Positions 8,412 through 17,056 of a DNA stretch of 64,000 nt are shown piece by piece. A program made the position numbers and the translations under genes. The notes below the pieces were generated by a model. It had not been told where the DNA came from. It was given only the letters and a program-made list of their open reading frames with translations, and made no database searches. Source of the DNA: Bacillota bacterium. GTDB taxonomy: Bacteria > Bacillota > Clostridia > Christensenellales > CAG-138. Position 1 is the stretch's first letter; each line of letters starts with the position of its first letter. Location: contig JAEWUO010000005.1 of the NCBI GenBank assembly GCA_023459335.1, positions 1 to 64,000 on the forward strand, in the 5' to 3' direction.

Positions 8412-8854
8412 CAGCCGATCACCTCAACACTTCCACCGGCCGCTTTGATCGCAGTCTGAGCGGATTGAGAGAACTTCGCCGCCTTCACGTCGAGTTTCTT
8501 CGTCAGCTCGCCGCCGCCCAAAACCTTCAGGCCGTCCTTTTCGATCTTGCTGATGACGCCATATTTCTTGAGCGACTCAGCCGTCACAACGGTGCCGTTC
8601 TCCAGCCCGTCGAGGTCGGAAACGTTGATGATTGTGTATTCCTTCGCAAAGATATTGGTAAAGCCGCGCTTCGGCAGGCGGCGGGGCAGCGGCATCTGGC
8701 CGCCTTCAAACCCGTTTTTCTTGCTTCCGCTGCGCGCTTTCTGGCCCTTGTGACCCATCGTGGAGGTCTTGCCCATGCCGCTGCCGACACCGCGACCAAC
8801 GCGCTTCGGGGCTTTGACCGACCCGGGGGCGGGCGATAATTCATGGAGTTTCAT
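8411..8854 (-). CDS. rplO: 50S ribosomal protein L15
   Basis: L15 (147 residues) is an assembly protein of the large subunit. It has the typical Gly/Lys/Arg-rich N-terminal half (KRVGRGVGSGMGKTSTMGHK, then RRLPKRGFTN) and the C-terminal globular domain ending in GGSVEVIG. It is followed directly by secY with a 1-nt overlap and preceded by rpmD after 18 bp. Confidence 0.97.
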   Translation of the reverse strand: MKLHELSPAPGSVKAPKRVGRGVGSGMGKTSTMGHKGQKARSGSKKNGFEGGQMPLPRRLPKRGFTNIFAKEYTIINVSDLDGLENGTVVTAESLKKYGVISKIEKDGLKVLGGGELTKKLDVKAAKFSQSAQTAIKAAGGSVEVIG

Positions 8855-8872
8855 GATGCACGTCCTCCTGCC

Positions 8873-9076
8873 TTAAACTTCTTCCACCGTAACGAGGTGT
8901 TTGACCTTGAAGATCATGCCGCGCGTACAGGCGTTATCCGGCTGGGTAACGGTGCTGTTGAGCTTCTTCAGGCCCAGCGCGACGACCGTCGCCTGTTGGT
9001 CTTTCAGGCAGCCGATCGGGCTCTTGACGAGCGTGATCTTGAGTTTTTTGGCCTCCGCCGCTTTTGCTTTTGCCAC
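8873..9076 (-). CDS. rpmD: 50S ribosomal protein L30
   Basis: This 67-residue protein has an Ala/Lys-rich N-terminal tail of about 10 residues, followed by the L30 fold (LKITLVKSPIGCLKDQQATV, LGLKKLNSTV, MIFKVKHLVTVEEV). Bacterial L30 is usually about 60 residues, so only the N-terminal tail is extra. It lies between rpsE and rplO, as expected. Confidence 0.96.
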   Translation of the reverse strand: MAKAKAAEAKKLKITLVKSPIGCLKDQQATVVALGLKKLNSTVTQPDNACTRGMIFKVKHLVTVEEV

Positions 9077-9089
9077 TGTAACGCCCTCC

Positions 9090-9599
9090 TTAACCCAGAA
9101 TCTCTTCCACGGATTTGCCGCGCGCTTTGGCGACCTGTTCCGCGGTGCGCAGCTGGCTTAAGCCGTCGATCGTGGCTTTCACGCAGTTGCTGGGATTGTT
9201 GGAGCCGTAGGACTTCGTACGGATATCGTGGATGCCGGCCATCTCGAGCACGGCGCGCGCGGGGCCGCCCGCGATGACGCCGGCGCCTTCTTCGGCGGGC
9301 AGCATGCGGACATGACCCTTGCCGAACTTGCCTTCCACCGCGTGGGGGATCGACGTGCCGACGATGGGAACTTCGATCATATGACGTTTCGCGTCTTCCA
9401 CGCCCTTGCGGACCGCTTCCGGAATTTCCGCGGCTTTGCCGAGACCGACGCCGACTTTGCCTTTTTCGTTTCCAACGACCATCAGCGCGGTGAAGCGGAA
9501 GTTCTTGCCGCCCTTGACGACCTTCGCAACGCGGTTGATGGAAACCAGGCGCTCTTTGAACTCGGCGGGCTCTTTATCAAATCTCCTGTTATTTTGCAT
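9090..9599 (-). CDS. rpsE: 30S ribosomal protein S5
   Basis: S5 takes part in decoding fidelity and mRNA helicase activity of the 30S subunit. The 169-residue product has the double-stranded RNA-binding domain (FKERLVSINRVAKVVKGGKN, RFTALMVVGN) and the C-terminal GPARAVLEMAGIHDIRTKSY block. It is normal in length, and the start has AAGGAGG upstream. Confidence 0.98.
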   Translation of the reverse strand: MQNNRRFDKEPAEFKERLVSINRVAKVVKGGKNFRFTALMVVGNEKGKVGVGLGKAAEIPEAVRKGVEDAKRHMIEVPIVGTSIPHAVEGKFGKGHVRMLPAEEGAGVIAGGPARAVLEMAGIHDIRTKSYGSNNPSNCVKATIDGLSQLRTAEQVAKARGKSVEEILG

Positions 9600-9611
9600 G
9601 TTCGTTCCTCC

Positions 9612-9980
9612 TTAGAAGTCCAGCCCGGCTTTGCGGGCGCCGTCCGCGAGGGCCGCGACGCGTCCTGTGTAAAGGTAGCCGCCGCGGTCGAAGACGACCT
9701 TGCCGACCCCCTTTGCTTTTGCGCGCGCGCCCAGGAGTTCTCCGACGAGAGCGGCCTGCTCGACCTTGCTCTTGCCTTTGAGCTTGCCCTTGATTTCGGC
9801 GTCCAGCGTGGAAGCTGCGACCAGGGTGTTTCCGACGGTGTCGTCGATCACCTGCGCATAGATGTGCGTGGTGCTGCGGTAAACGTTCAGACGCGGACGA
9901 TCCGCGTTGCCCACGATATCCTTGCGCTGGCGGTAATGACGAGCCGCGCGAATCGCGTTTTTATCGACTTTGTTAAACAT
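9612..9980 (-). CDS. rplR: 50S ribosomal protein L18
   Basis: L18 (122 residues) binds 5S rRNA with L5 and L25. Visible signatures are RLNVYRSTTHIYAQVIDD, GNTLVAASTLD and the C-terminal GVGKVVFDRGGYLYTGRVAA LADGAR region. It is preceded by rplF and followed by rpsE, with gaps under 25 bp. Confidence 0.97.
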   Translation of the reverse strand: MFNKVDKNAIRAARHYRQRKDIVGNADRPRLNVYRSTTHIYAQVIDDTVGNTLVAASTLDAEIKGKLKGKSKVEQAALVGELLGARAKAKGVGKVVFDRGGYLYTGRVAALADGARKAGLDF

Positions 9981-10001
9981 CTTTCGTCACTCCTTCCTGC
10001 T

Positions 10002-10541
10002 TTACTTACCGGTCTTGCCTTCCTTGCGGCGAACGACCTCGTTCTCATAGCGAATGCCTTTGCCCTTATAGGGTTCGGGCGGACGCACCGCGCGGATATC
10101 GGCGGCCACCTGGCCGACCTTCTGCTTATCGATGCCCTTGACGGTGATCTTCGTCGGCGCAGGGACGTCAAAGCTGATGCCGTCCGGCGCGGGGAAATTC
10201 ACCGGGTGGGAGTAACCGACGTTGATCACGAGACCCGTTCCCTGCGTCTGCGCTTTGTAGCCGACGCCGACGATCTCGAGCCTTTTTTCAAAGCCCTTCG
10301 TCGTACCCGTCACCATGTTGTTGATGAGTGTGCGGGTCAGGCCGTGCAGCGAGCGGTGCTGTTTGTCGTCACTGGGCCGTTTCACGGTGAGTACGCCGGC
10401 GTTCTGCTCGATCACCATCTCCGAAGAGACTTTTTCGGTGAGCGTGCCTTTCGGACCTTTCACGGTGACGACGTTGCCGTCTCCGACCGTGATTGTCACT
10501 CCGGCAGGGACGCTGACCGGAAGTTTTCCGATACGAGACAT
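10002..10541 (-). CDS. rplF: 50S ribosomal protein L6
   Basis: L6 (179 residues) lies near the GTPase-associated centre. It has two copies of the L6 fold, and family motifs MSRIGKLPVSVPAGVTI, VTVKGPKGTL and PEPYKGKGIRYENEVVRRKE are seen. A 102-bp gap separates it from rpsH, unusually wide for this operon; no extra gene was found in it. Confidence 0.98.
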   Translation of the reverse strand: MSRIGKLPVSVPAGVTITVGDGNVVTVKGPKGTLTEKVSSEMVIEQNAGVLTVKRPSDDKQHRSLHGLTRTLINNMVTGTTKGFEKRLEIVGVGYKAQTQGTGLVINVGYSHPVNFPAPDGISFDVPAPTKITVKGIDKQKVGQVAADIRAVRPPEPYKGKGIRYENEVVRRKEGKTGK

Positions 10542-10643
10542 GTTGTTTTCTCCTTTTTCGAAAATATCGTGCGGGTCCGGACGCCCGTTTTTCGCCGGCT
10601 CAGAGAGCGCGCCACATCAAACGAAAGCATCCGTCCCAGTTCT

Positions 10644-11036
10644 TTACCAAACGTAGGCCAGCACTTCGCCGCCGACGCCCTGCTTGCGCGCTTCCCGGTC
10701 GGTCATGACGCCGCGGGAGGTGGAAACGATCGCGATGCCTAAGCCCCCGAGGACTTTGGGCATCTCGTCCTTGCGCGCGTAAACGCGGAGGCCCGGGCGG
10801 GAGATGCGCTTGATGCCGACGATGACGCGCTGCTTGTTCGCGCCGTATTTGAGCTGGATCCGAATCGTCTTCTTCTCGCCGTCGGCGATAACTTCGAAGC
10901 TCTTGATGTATCCCTCGTCCACGAGGATCTGCGCGATGGCTTTCTTCATCGTGGATGCGGGGATTTCGACGGATTCATGCTTCGCGATCAAAGCGTTGCG
11001 GATACGGGTGAGCATATCGGCAATGGTGTCTGTCAT
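10644..11036 (-). CDS. rpsH: 30S ribosomal protein S8
   Basis: S8 (130 residues) binds helix 21 of 16S rRNA, and in E. coli it represses the spc operon. Signatures are DTIADMLTRIRNA, KRISRPGLRVYARKDEMPKV and the C-terminal STSRGVMTDREARKQGVGGE. The sequence is normal and complete. Confidence 0.98.
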   Translation of the reverse strand: MTDTIADMLTRIRNALIAKHESVEIPASTMKKAIAQILVDEGYIKSFEVIADGEKKTIRIQLKYGANKQRVIVGIKRISRPGLRVYARKDEMPKVLGGLGIAIVSTSRGVMTDREARKQGVGGEVLAYVW

Positions 11037-11050
11037 GTTCGTTCCCTCCT

Positions 11051-11236
11051 TTACCAGCTTGCCTTGCGTACGCCGGGGATCTCGCCTTTATACGCCAGTT
11101 CGCGGAAGCAAATACGGCAGATGCCATATTTGCGCAGAACCGCATGCGGGCGGCCGCAGATGCGGCAGCGGGTGTAAGCACGGGTGCTGAACTTCGGCTC
11201 GCGCGCCTGTTTTAACTTCATGCTTGTCTTTGCCAT
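11051..11236 (-). CDS. rpsN: 30S ribosomal protein S14, type Z
   Basis: This is the short zinc form of S14 (61 residues), with CRICGRPH and CRICFREL supplying four cysteines. It ends GEIPGVRKASW, the usual C-terminus. It lies between rplE and rpsH, the conserved place in the spc operon. Confidence 0.98.
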   Translation of the reverse strand: MAKTSMKLKQAREPKFSTRAYTRCRICGRPHAVLRKYGICRICFRELAYKGEIPGVRKASW

Positions 11237-11255
11237 TTTTCGCTATCCTCCCTTA

Positions 11256-12206
11256 TCAGCCCTGCGCAAACGGGATGCCGAGCTGCGAGAGCAGCTCCTT
11301 GCACTCTTCGTCGGTCTTGGCGCTCGTGACGAACACGACGTTCATGCCGCGCACCTTGTCGACGTCGTCGTAGTTGATCTCCGGAAAGATCAGCTGCTCC
11401 TTGAGGCCGAGGGCGTAATTGCCGCGTCCGTCAAACGCCTTGTCGGACACGCCGCGGAAGTCGCGTACGCGCGGCAGGACGATGTTGAAGAGCTTGTCGA
11501 CAAAATAGTACATCCGGTCGCCCCGGAGCGTAACCTTCGCGCCGATGGTCATGCCTTCGCGGACCTTGAAGTTCGCGACGCTCTTCTTGGCGCGGGTGAC
11601 GACCGCTTTCTGGCCGGCGATGGTGCTGAGCTCCTTGATGGCCGCCTCGATGCCCTTGGGATTGTCCTTGTCGGAACCAAGCCCCATGTTGATGATGACC
11701 TTCTCCAGGTAAGGGATCTGCATGACGTTCTTATATGCGAACTTCGTGCGCATCGCCGGTGCGATCTCCTTTTGATACCGTTCCTTCAGGCGCGGTATCC
11801 CCTGCAGCTTCTTCATTTCCGCAGACGCGCCTTTCGCCTTCTTCTCGGCGGGTTTGGCTGCGGCTTCCGCTTTCTTTTCCACCTTGGCGGCTGCTTCCTT
11901 GACGGCGCCGGCCGCTTTGGCGACGGTTTCCGCCGCGGCTTCGTTTACAGCTTCCGCCGCTTTTCCGGCGGTTTCGGCGGCGGCTTTGGCTGTCTTCTTG
12001 ACAACCTTTTCAACTGCTTCAACTGCTTCTTCGGCGGTTTCGGCTGTTGCTTTGGCTGTTTTCTTGACGGCCTTCTCGACGGCTTCCGCTGCTTCGGCGG
12101 CCTTCGGAGCTGCCTTCTTCGCGGCTTTTTTCACTTCTTCAACGACGGTTTCGGCTGCTGCTTCCACGGCGTCGGTTACGGTTTCGATATCTTTCTTCGT
12201 TGCCAC
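11256..12206 (-). CDS. rplE: 50S ribosomal protein L5 with long Ala/Lys/Glu-rich N-terminal tail
   Basis: The C-terminal 180 or so residues are a normal L5 (RLKERYQKEIAPAMRTKFAY, VIINMGLGSDKDNPKG, RGNYALGLKEQLIFPEINYD). L5 binds 5S rRNA and contacts the P-site tRNA. Before it lies a tail of about 130 residues made almost only of Ala, Lys, Glu, Val and Thr. Within the tail, AVEKAVKKTAKATAETAEE (residues 42-60) and AVEKVVKKTAKAAAETAGK (64-82) form an internal repeat. The start is a GTG at 12206 with GGAGG 8 nt upstream, 21 bp after rplX. No other gene fits the space, so the tail is very likely translated. An internal ATG at 11816 would give the core alone but has only a weak ribosome site. Confidence 0.93.
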   Translation of the reverse strand: MATKKDIETVTDAVEAAAETVVEEVKKAAKKAAPKAAEAAEAVEKAVKKTAKATAETAEEAVEAVEKVVKKTAKAAAETAGKAAEAVNEAAAETVAKAAGAVKEAAAKVEKKAEAAAKPAEKKAKGASAEMKKLQGIPRLKERYQKEIAPAMRTKFAYKNVMQIPYLEKVIINMGLGSDKDNPKGIEAAIKELSTIAGQKAVVTRAKKSVANFKVREGMTIGAKVTLRGDRMYYFVDKLFNIVLPRVRDFRGVSDKAFDGRGNYALGLKEQLIFPEINYDDVDKVRGMNVVFVTSAKTDEECKELLSQLGIPFAQG

Positions 12207-12227
12207 TTGTCGGTTCCTCCTTCCGCC

Positions 12228-12569
12228 TTAGTCTATGACTTTGCCGCACTTTTTACAGACGCGGACGCTTTTTTGCTTCTTCTCGCCGGAGATTTCAATC
12301 TCCTTTAATTTATGGGCGATGCGGGTGGGCTTGTCGCATTTCGGGCAGACCAGCATCACGTTGGACGCGTGCATGGTGCCTTCTTTATTGATGCGGCCGC
12401 CGGGCTGCCCCTGCTTGCGGGGTTTGATATGGCGGGTGATCATCGCCGCGCCCTGCACGACGACGCGCTCGTCCGTGGGCTGCGTCTCGAGCACCTTGCC
12501 CTTCTTGCCTTTGTCTTTGCCGGAGATGACAACGACGGTATCGCCTTTCTTGACGTTTAAGCTGTTCAT
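12228..12569 (-). CDS. rplX: 50S ribosomal protein L24
   Basis: L24 (113 residues) starts large-subunit assembly. Its KOW motif is near the N-terminus (VKKGDTVVVISGKDKGKKGK). The C-terminal third contains two CxxC pairs (CPKCDKP and CKKCGKV), a zinc-ribbon-like extension seen in part of the family. It lies between rplN and rplE, in canonical order. Confidence 0.97.
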   Translation of the reverse strand: MNSLNVKKGDTVVVISGKDKGKKGKVLETQPTDERVVVQGAAMITRHIKPRKQGQPGGRINKEGTMHASNVMLVCPKCDKPTRIAHKLKEIEISGEKKQKSVRVCKKCGKVID

Positions 12570-12583
12570 GTCATGCTCCTCCC

Positions 12584-12952
12584 TTACAGTACTTCCGGCG
12601 CGAGGGACACGATTTTCATGTAGTCCTTCTCGCGCAGTTCGCGCGCCACCGGCCCGAAGATACGGGTGCCGCGGGGTTGTTTCTGATCGTTGATGATCAC
12701 TGCGGCGTTGTCGTCGAAACGGATATAGCTTCCGTCCGGCCGCTGAATGCCGGACACCGTGCGCACGACAACCGCGCGAACGACGTCCTTTTTCTTGACC
12801 GCGCCGCCCGGAGAAGCGGACTTGACGCTGGCCACGATGACATCGCCGATATTGGCGGACTTACGGTAGGAACCGCCCAGCACGCGAATGCACATGATCT
12901 CTTTCGCGCCGCTGTTGTCCGCGACCTTTAATCTGGTTTGCGGTTGAATCAT
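12584..12952 (-). CDS. rplN: 50S ribosomal protein L14
   Basis: L14 contacts 16S rRNA at an intersubunit bridge. The ATG at 12952 gives MIQPQTRLKVADNSGAK and the standard length of 122 residues. GGAGG lies about 10 nt upstream. A longer in-frame ATG at 13009 would run into rpsQ and is not conserved. The C-terminal RELREKDYMKIVSLAPEVL is typical. Confidence 0.98.
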   Translation of the reverse strand: MIQPQTRLKVADNSGAKEIMCIRVLGGSYRKSANIGDVIVASVKSASPGGAVKKKDVVRAVVVRTVSGIQRPDGSYIRFDDNAAVIINDQKQPRGTRIFGPVARELREKDYMKIVSLAPEVL

Positions 12953-12972
12953 ATTCCCAGTTCCTCCAATCG

Positions 12973-13230
12973 TTACTTCGCCTTTTCGACGATCTCGACG
13001 AGGCGCCACCGCTTGTCTTTGCTGATGGGGCGCGTTTCCATAATCTTTACGGTATCGCCGACGCCGCAGAGGTTCTCTTCATCGTGAACCTTGAACTTTC
13101 TCGTGCGGTTGACCATCTTGCCGTACAACGGATGGCGCACCTTGGTTTTGATGGCGACGACAGCCGTCTTGTCCATTTTATCGCTGACGACCACGCCGAT
13201 ACGGGTCTTTCTATAGCCTCTTTGTTCCAT
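12973..13230 (-). CDS. rpsQ: 30S ribosomal protein S17
   Basis: S17 (85 residues) is a primary 16S rRNA-binding protein with an OB fold. The start at 13230 gives MEQRGYRKTRIGVVVSDKMD and has a GGAGGA site upstream; the longer frame overlaps rpmC. KVRHPLYGKMVNRTRKF and the CGVGDTVKIMETRPISKDKR block are present. Confidence 0.98.
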   Translation of the reverse strand: MEQRGYRKTRIGVVVSDKMDKTAVVAIKTKVRHPLYGKMVNRTRKFKVHDEENLCGVGDTVKIMETRPISKDKRWRLVEIVEKAK

Positions 13231-13250
13231 CTTGCTCTGTCCTCCTCCCG

Positions 13251-13451
13251 TTACTCGGCGCTCGCAAGCTCGCGCTCGCGGATGATTGTCTTGACTCTGG
13301 CGATATCCTTTTTGCATTCGCTGATGCGGTTCGGGTTGGAAAGTCCGCCGGTAGCCGACTGAAAGCGAAGGTTGAACAGCTCGCTCTTGAGCTCTTTTTC
13401 CTGAGCGGCAAGCGCGTCGTTGGTCATCTCGCGAAACTTATTTGCCTTCAT
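13251..13451 (-). CDS. rpmC: 50S ribosomal protein L29
   Basis: L29 (66 residues) lies at the tunnel exit next to L23 and helps dock trigger factor and SRP. It begins MKANKFREMTNDALAAQEKE and carries ELFNLRFQSATGGLSNPNRI and DIARVKTIIRERE. The start overlaps the last 14 nt of rplP. A longer in-frame start would lie entirely within rplP and is rejected. Confidence 0.97.
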   Translation of the reverse strand: MKANKFREMTNDALAAQEKELKSELFNLRFQSATGGLSNPNRISECKKDIARVKTIIRERELASAE

Positions 13452-13878
13452 CGGATTCACCACCCTTTTCGGTTTCCTTCTTGACCACCTTGCACTTGAG
13501 TGGGAGCTTGTGCATCGCAAGGCGAAGCGCCTCGTGCGCTTCCTCCGGCTCAACGCCGGCGATCTCAAACAGGACACGGCCCGGCTTCACGACGGCAACC
13601 CAGTATTCCGGGGAACCTTTGCCGCTGCCCATGCGCGTCTCGGCGGGTTTTTCGGTGACGGGCTTGTCGGGGAAGATCTTGATCCAAACCTGGCCGCCGC
13701 GCTTGATGTAACGCGTCATGGCGACACGCGCGGCCTCGATCTGCTGGCTGGTGACCCAGCTGGGTTCCAGCGCGACAAGGCCGTATTCGCCGTAGGTGAT
13801 CGTGTTGCCGCGCGTGGCTTTGCCTTTCATGCGGCCGCGAAATACCCTGCGCCGTTTGACTCTCTTCGGCATCAACAT
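13438..13878 (-). CDS. rplP: 50S ribosomal protein L16
   Basis: L16 (146 residues) lies by the A-site tRNA in the large subunit. Signatures are MLMPKRVKRRRVFRGRMKGK, the FGEYGLVALEP-like block and ARVAMTRYIKRGGQVWIKIF. The RMGSGKGSPEYWVAVVKPGR region is intact. The final 14 residues are a charged tail that overlaps the rpmC start. Confidence 0.98.
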   Translation of the reverse strand: MLMPKRVKRRRVFRGRMKGKATRGNTITYGEYGLVALEPSWVTSQQIEAARVAMTRYIKRGGQVWIKIFPDKPVTEKPAETRMGSGKGSPEYWVAVVKPGRVLFEIAGVEPEEAHEALRLAMHKLPLKCKVVKKETEKGGESDEGK

Positions 13879-13880
13879 GG

Positions 13881-14552
13881 TTACTTGCCCCCTTCCTCGC
13901 GCTTTTCGGAAGCGTTGCGCTTGCCGAGCAGCTCGCCCTTGTAAATCCAGACCTTGCAGCCGATGCGGCCGTAGGTGGTCTTCGCTTCCGCGAAACCGTA
14001 CTGGATGTCCGCACGCATGGTCTGCAGCGGGATGGAACCGTCGTGGTATCCCTCGCTCCTCGCGATTTCCGCGCCGCCGAGACGGCCGGAGACCATGAGC
14101 TTGATTCCCTTGACGCTGTTTTTCTGCATCGCGCGGCCCATTGCCTGCTTCATCGCGCGGCGGAAGCTGATACGCTTCTCGAGCTGGCTCGCGATGTTCT
14201 CCGCAACCAGCTGGGCGTCCGCGTCCGGATCACGGATTTCCATGATGTTGACGCTCACGTCCTTGCCGATCGCCTTTTTGATATCTTCCTTGATCACTTC
14301 GATGCCCGTGCCGCCCTTGCCGATGAGAAGGCCGGGACGCGCGGTGAAGATGCTGACGGTGATCTTGCCGGCCGCGCGGTCGATCTCGATGCGCGAAATG
14401 CTGGCGAGGAAATATTTCTTCTTCACGAAGTCGCGGATTTTGCGGTCCTCGACGAGGAAATCGGCGAAATCCTTCTTGGAGGCGTACCAGCGGGTATTCC
14501 AGTCCTTGATGACGCCGACGCGGAAACCGTTTGGATTAACTTTTTGACCCAT
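13881..14552 (-). CDS. rpsC: 30S ribosomal protein S3
   Basis: S3 (223 residues) forms the mRNA entry channel with S4 and S5. The N-terminal block GQKVNPNGFRVGVIKDWNTR, the KH domain with ARPGLLIGKGGTGIEVIKED and the C-terminal KGIKLMVSGRLGGAEIARSE region are present. Spacing to rplP is 2 bp. Confidence 0.98.
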   Translation of the reverse strand: MGQKVNPNGFRVGVIKDWNTRWYASKKDFADFLVEDRKIRDFVKKKYFLASISRIEIDRAAGKITVSIFTARPGLLIGKGGTGIEVIKEDIKKAIGKDVSVNIMEIRDPDADAQLVAENIASQLEKRISFRRAMKQAMGRAMQKNSVKGIKLMVSGRLGGAEIARSEGYHDGSIPLQTMRADIQYGFAEAKTTYGRIGCKVWIYKGELLGKRNASEKREEGGK

Positions 14553-14566
14553 TGCTCATTTCCTCC

Positions 14567-14953
14567 TTACTTCGCCTGATCCAGCACGACCGTGATGTGG
14601 CTCGAACGCTTGTGGATTGCGCTTGCGCGTCCGTGCGCCCTCGGCCGGAAACGCTTCAGGGTCGGTCCCTGATTCGCGTAGATCTCGGCGACGTAGAGCT
14701 CGTCGCGGTTGAGGTCAAGGTTGTTTTCCGCGTTCGCAATCGCGCTCTTGAGGAGCTTGGCCACCGGCTCGGTTGCCGACTTCGGCGTGTAGAGCAGGAT
14801 CGCTTCGGCTTCCTTGACGCTCTTGCCGCGGATCAGGTCGATCACGGCCTTTACCTTCCGCGAGGAGATCCGGATGTATTTTGCGGTCGCGTGCGGGCGT
14901 TTGTCTGCGTTCGCCGCGCGCTTGGCCGACTTTTCTCTCATTCTGGTTGCCAT
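14567..14953 (-). CDS. rplV: 50S ribosomal protein L22
   Basis: L22 (128 residues) lines the peptide exit tunnel. After a short basic N-terminal tail it shows AKYIRISSRKVKAVIDLIRG, AEAILLYTPKSA and the C-terminal LKRFRPRAHGRASAIHKRSS that forms the tunnel hairpin. The N-terminal tail (about 22 residues, Arg/Lys/Ala-rich) is longer than in many homologues. Confidence 0.97.
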   Translation of the reverse strand: MATRMREKSAKRAANADKRPHATAKYIRISSRKVKAVIDLIRGKSVKEAEAILLYTPKSATEPVAKLLKSAIANAENNLDLNRDELYVAEIYANQGPTLKRFRPRAHGRASAIHKRSSHITVVLDQAK

Positions 14954-14968
14954 TTGCTTCGTTCCTCC

Positions 14969-15250
14969 TTACTTCGCAGAAGAGGACTTCTCGGAGCCCC
15001 TGTGTCCTCTGAACGTACGCGTCGGCGCGAATTCGCCGAGCTTATGGCCGACCATTTCTTCGGTGATGTACACAGGCACGTGCTTTTTGCCGTCATGCAC
15101 CGCGATGGTGTGTCCGACCATCTCCGGGAAGATGGTAGAGGCGCGAGACCATGTCTTGACGACGGTCTTTTTTCCGCTCGCGTTCATCGCCTGAATGCGC
15201 CCCATGAGGCGTTCGCTGACAAACGGGCCTTTTTTAACCGATCTGCTCAT
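14969..15250 (-). CDS. rpsS: 30S ribosomal protein S19
   Basis: S19 (93 residues) lies in the 30S head with S13. It starts MSRSVKKGPFVSERLMGRIQ and contains TWSRASTIFPEMVGHTIAVH and VGHKLGEFAPTRTFRGH. Length and order (rplB-rpsS-rplV) are standard. Confidence 0.98.
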   Translation of the reverse strand: MSRSVKKGPFVSERLMGRIQAMNASGKKTVVKTWSRASTIFPEMVGHTIAVHDGKKHVPVYITEEMVGHKLGEFAPTRTFRGHRGSEKSSSAK

Positions 15251-15273
15251 TGTATATCTCCTTCCTCTTCCCG

Positions 15274-16113
<840 letters not shown>

Positions 16114-16125
16114 GGTTCGTCCTCC

Positions 16126-16422
16126 TTACTGCGAGATGCTGTCGAAGAACTCGATGCCTTTGGAGTTCTCCTTCAGCTTCACATAGGCCTTTTTCTTGCT
16201 CGGCGTGCGGCCGGAGCTGTTGCCCTGGCGGCGGATTTTGCCGTCGAGGTTAACGGTGCGCACGCTCTCGACTTCCACGCCGAAGACCTCTTCCACCGCC
16301 TTTTTGATCTCGATCTTGTTTGCGGATTTGTCCACTTCGAACGTATAGGTCTTGCCGGGGAACAGATCGTATGTTTTTTCGGTCAGAACCGGCTTTCTCA
16401 GAATGTCGTAGGGGCTCTTCAT
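16126..16422 (-). CDS. rplW: 50S ribosomal protein L23
   Basis: L23 (98 residues) is the docking site for trigger factor and SRP at the tunnel exit. It has the motifs ILRKPVLTEKTYDL, YTFEVDKSANKIEIKKAVEE and VRTVNLDGKIRRQG. Its start overlaps the rplD stop by 4 nt (ATGA). Confidence 0.97.
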   Translation of the reverse strand: MKSPYDILRKPVLTEKTYDLFPGKTYTFEVDKSANKIEIKKAVEEVFGVEVESVRTVNLDGKIRRQGNSSGRTPSKKKAYVKLKENSKGIEFFDSISQ

Positions 16423-17042
16423 TGCGCGTACACCTCCTCGATCTTCTTGGCCGACGCCTCGGTGAGGATCAGCTGCTTGTACTTGAGAATCTCATACGCG
16501 CTCAGGGTGCCGACCAGCGTGGTTTTCACGCCCGGGATATTCCGCGCGGCGCGCTCCACGGTGGCGTTGGGTTCCGGCAGGACGATGAGCGCCTGCCCGG
16601 CCTTGACGGCCTCGAGAACCTTGACCATCTCTTTGGTCTTGGCTTCCTTAATATTCAGCTCGTTGACAAGGACGAGTTCGTTGTCGAGCACCTTGCCGGA
16701 AAGAGCGGACTTCATCGCGACGCGCTTGACCTTCTTGTTGACGCGGATCGTGTAGTCGCGGGGTTTCGGCGCGAATACCACGCCGCCGTGCCGCCACTGG
16801 GGCGAACGGGTGGAACCCTGCCGGGCGCGGCCGGTGCCTTTCTGACGCCACGGTTTGATGCCGCCGCCGGAGACTTCGGCGCGGGTGAGGGCGCTCTGCG
16901 TGCCCTGACGGCAGTTGGCGAGGTGCGCCTTGACGACCTCGTGCAAAACATATTGATTGACCGGCTGACCGAATACGGCTTCAGAGAGTTCGTATTCGCC
17001 GACTTTCTTGCCGGTGATATCGACCATCGTAACTTTAGGCAT
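16419..17042 (-). CDS. rplD: 50S ribosomal protein L4
   Basis: L4 (207 residues) reaches into the exit tunnel; in E. coli it also represses the S10 operon. The sequence contains KPWRQKGTGRARQGSTRSPQ and GVVFAPKPRDY, the tunnel loop, and the C-terminal domain with LIVLPEPNATVERAARNIPG. Whether L4 regulates this operon is unknown; a leader RNA exists upstream of rpsJ. Confidence 0.97.
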   Translation of the reverse strand: MPKVTMVDITGKKVGEYELSEAVFGQPVNQYVLHEVVKAHLANCRQGTQSALTRAEVSGGGIKPWRQKGTGRARQGSTRSPQWRHGGVVFAPKPRDYTIRVNKKVKRVAMKSALSGKVLDNELVLVNELNIKEAKTKEMVKVLEAVKAGQALIVLPEPNATVERAARNIPGVKTTLVGTLSAYEILKYKQLILTEASAKKIEEVYAQ

Positions 17043-17056
17043 ACTCTTGCTCCTCC

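Noticed and set aside
9228..10742. Long plus-strand open frame antisense to rpsE, rplR, rplF and rpsH (similar ones at 2288-3319, 15250-16755, 29301-30719, 33524-35560 and minus 48442-50262)
   Set aside because: They mirror well-recognised genes on the other strand, have Arg/Val/Asp-rich random composition and no ribosome sites. High GC content creates such frames.
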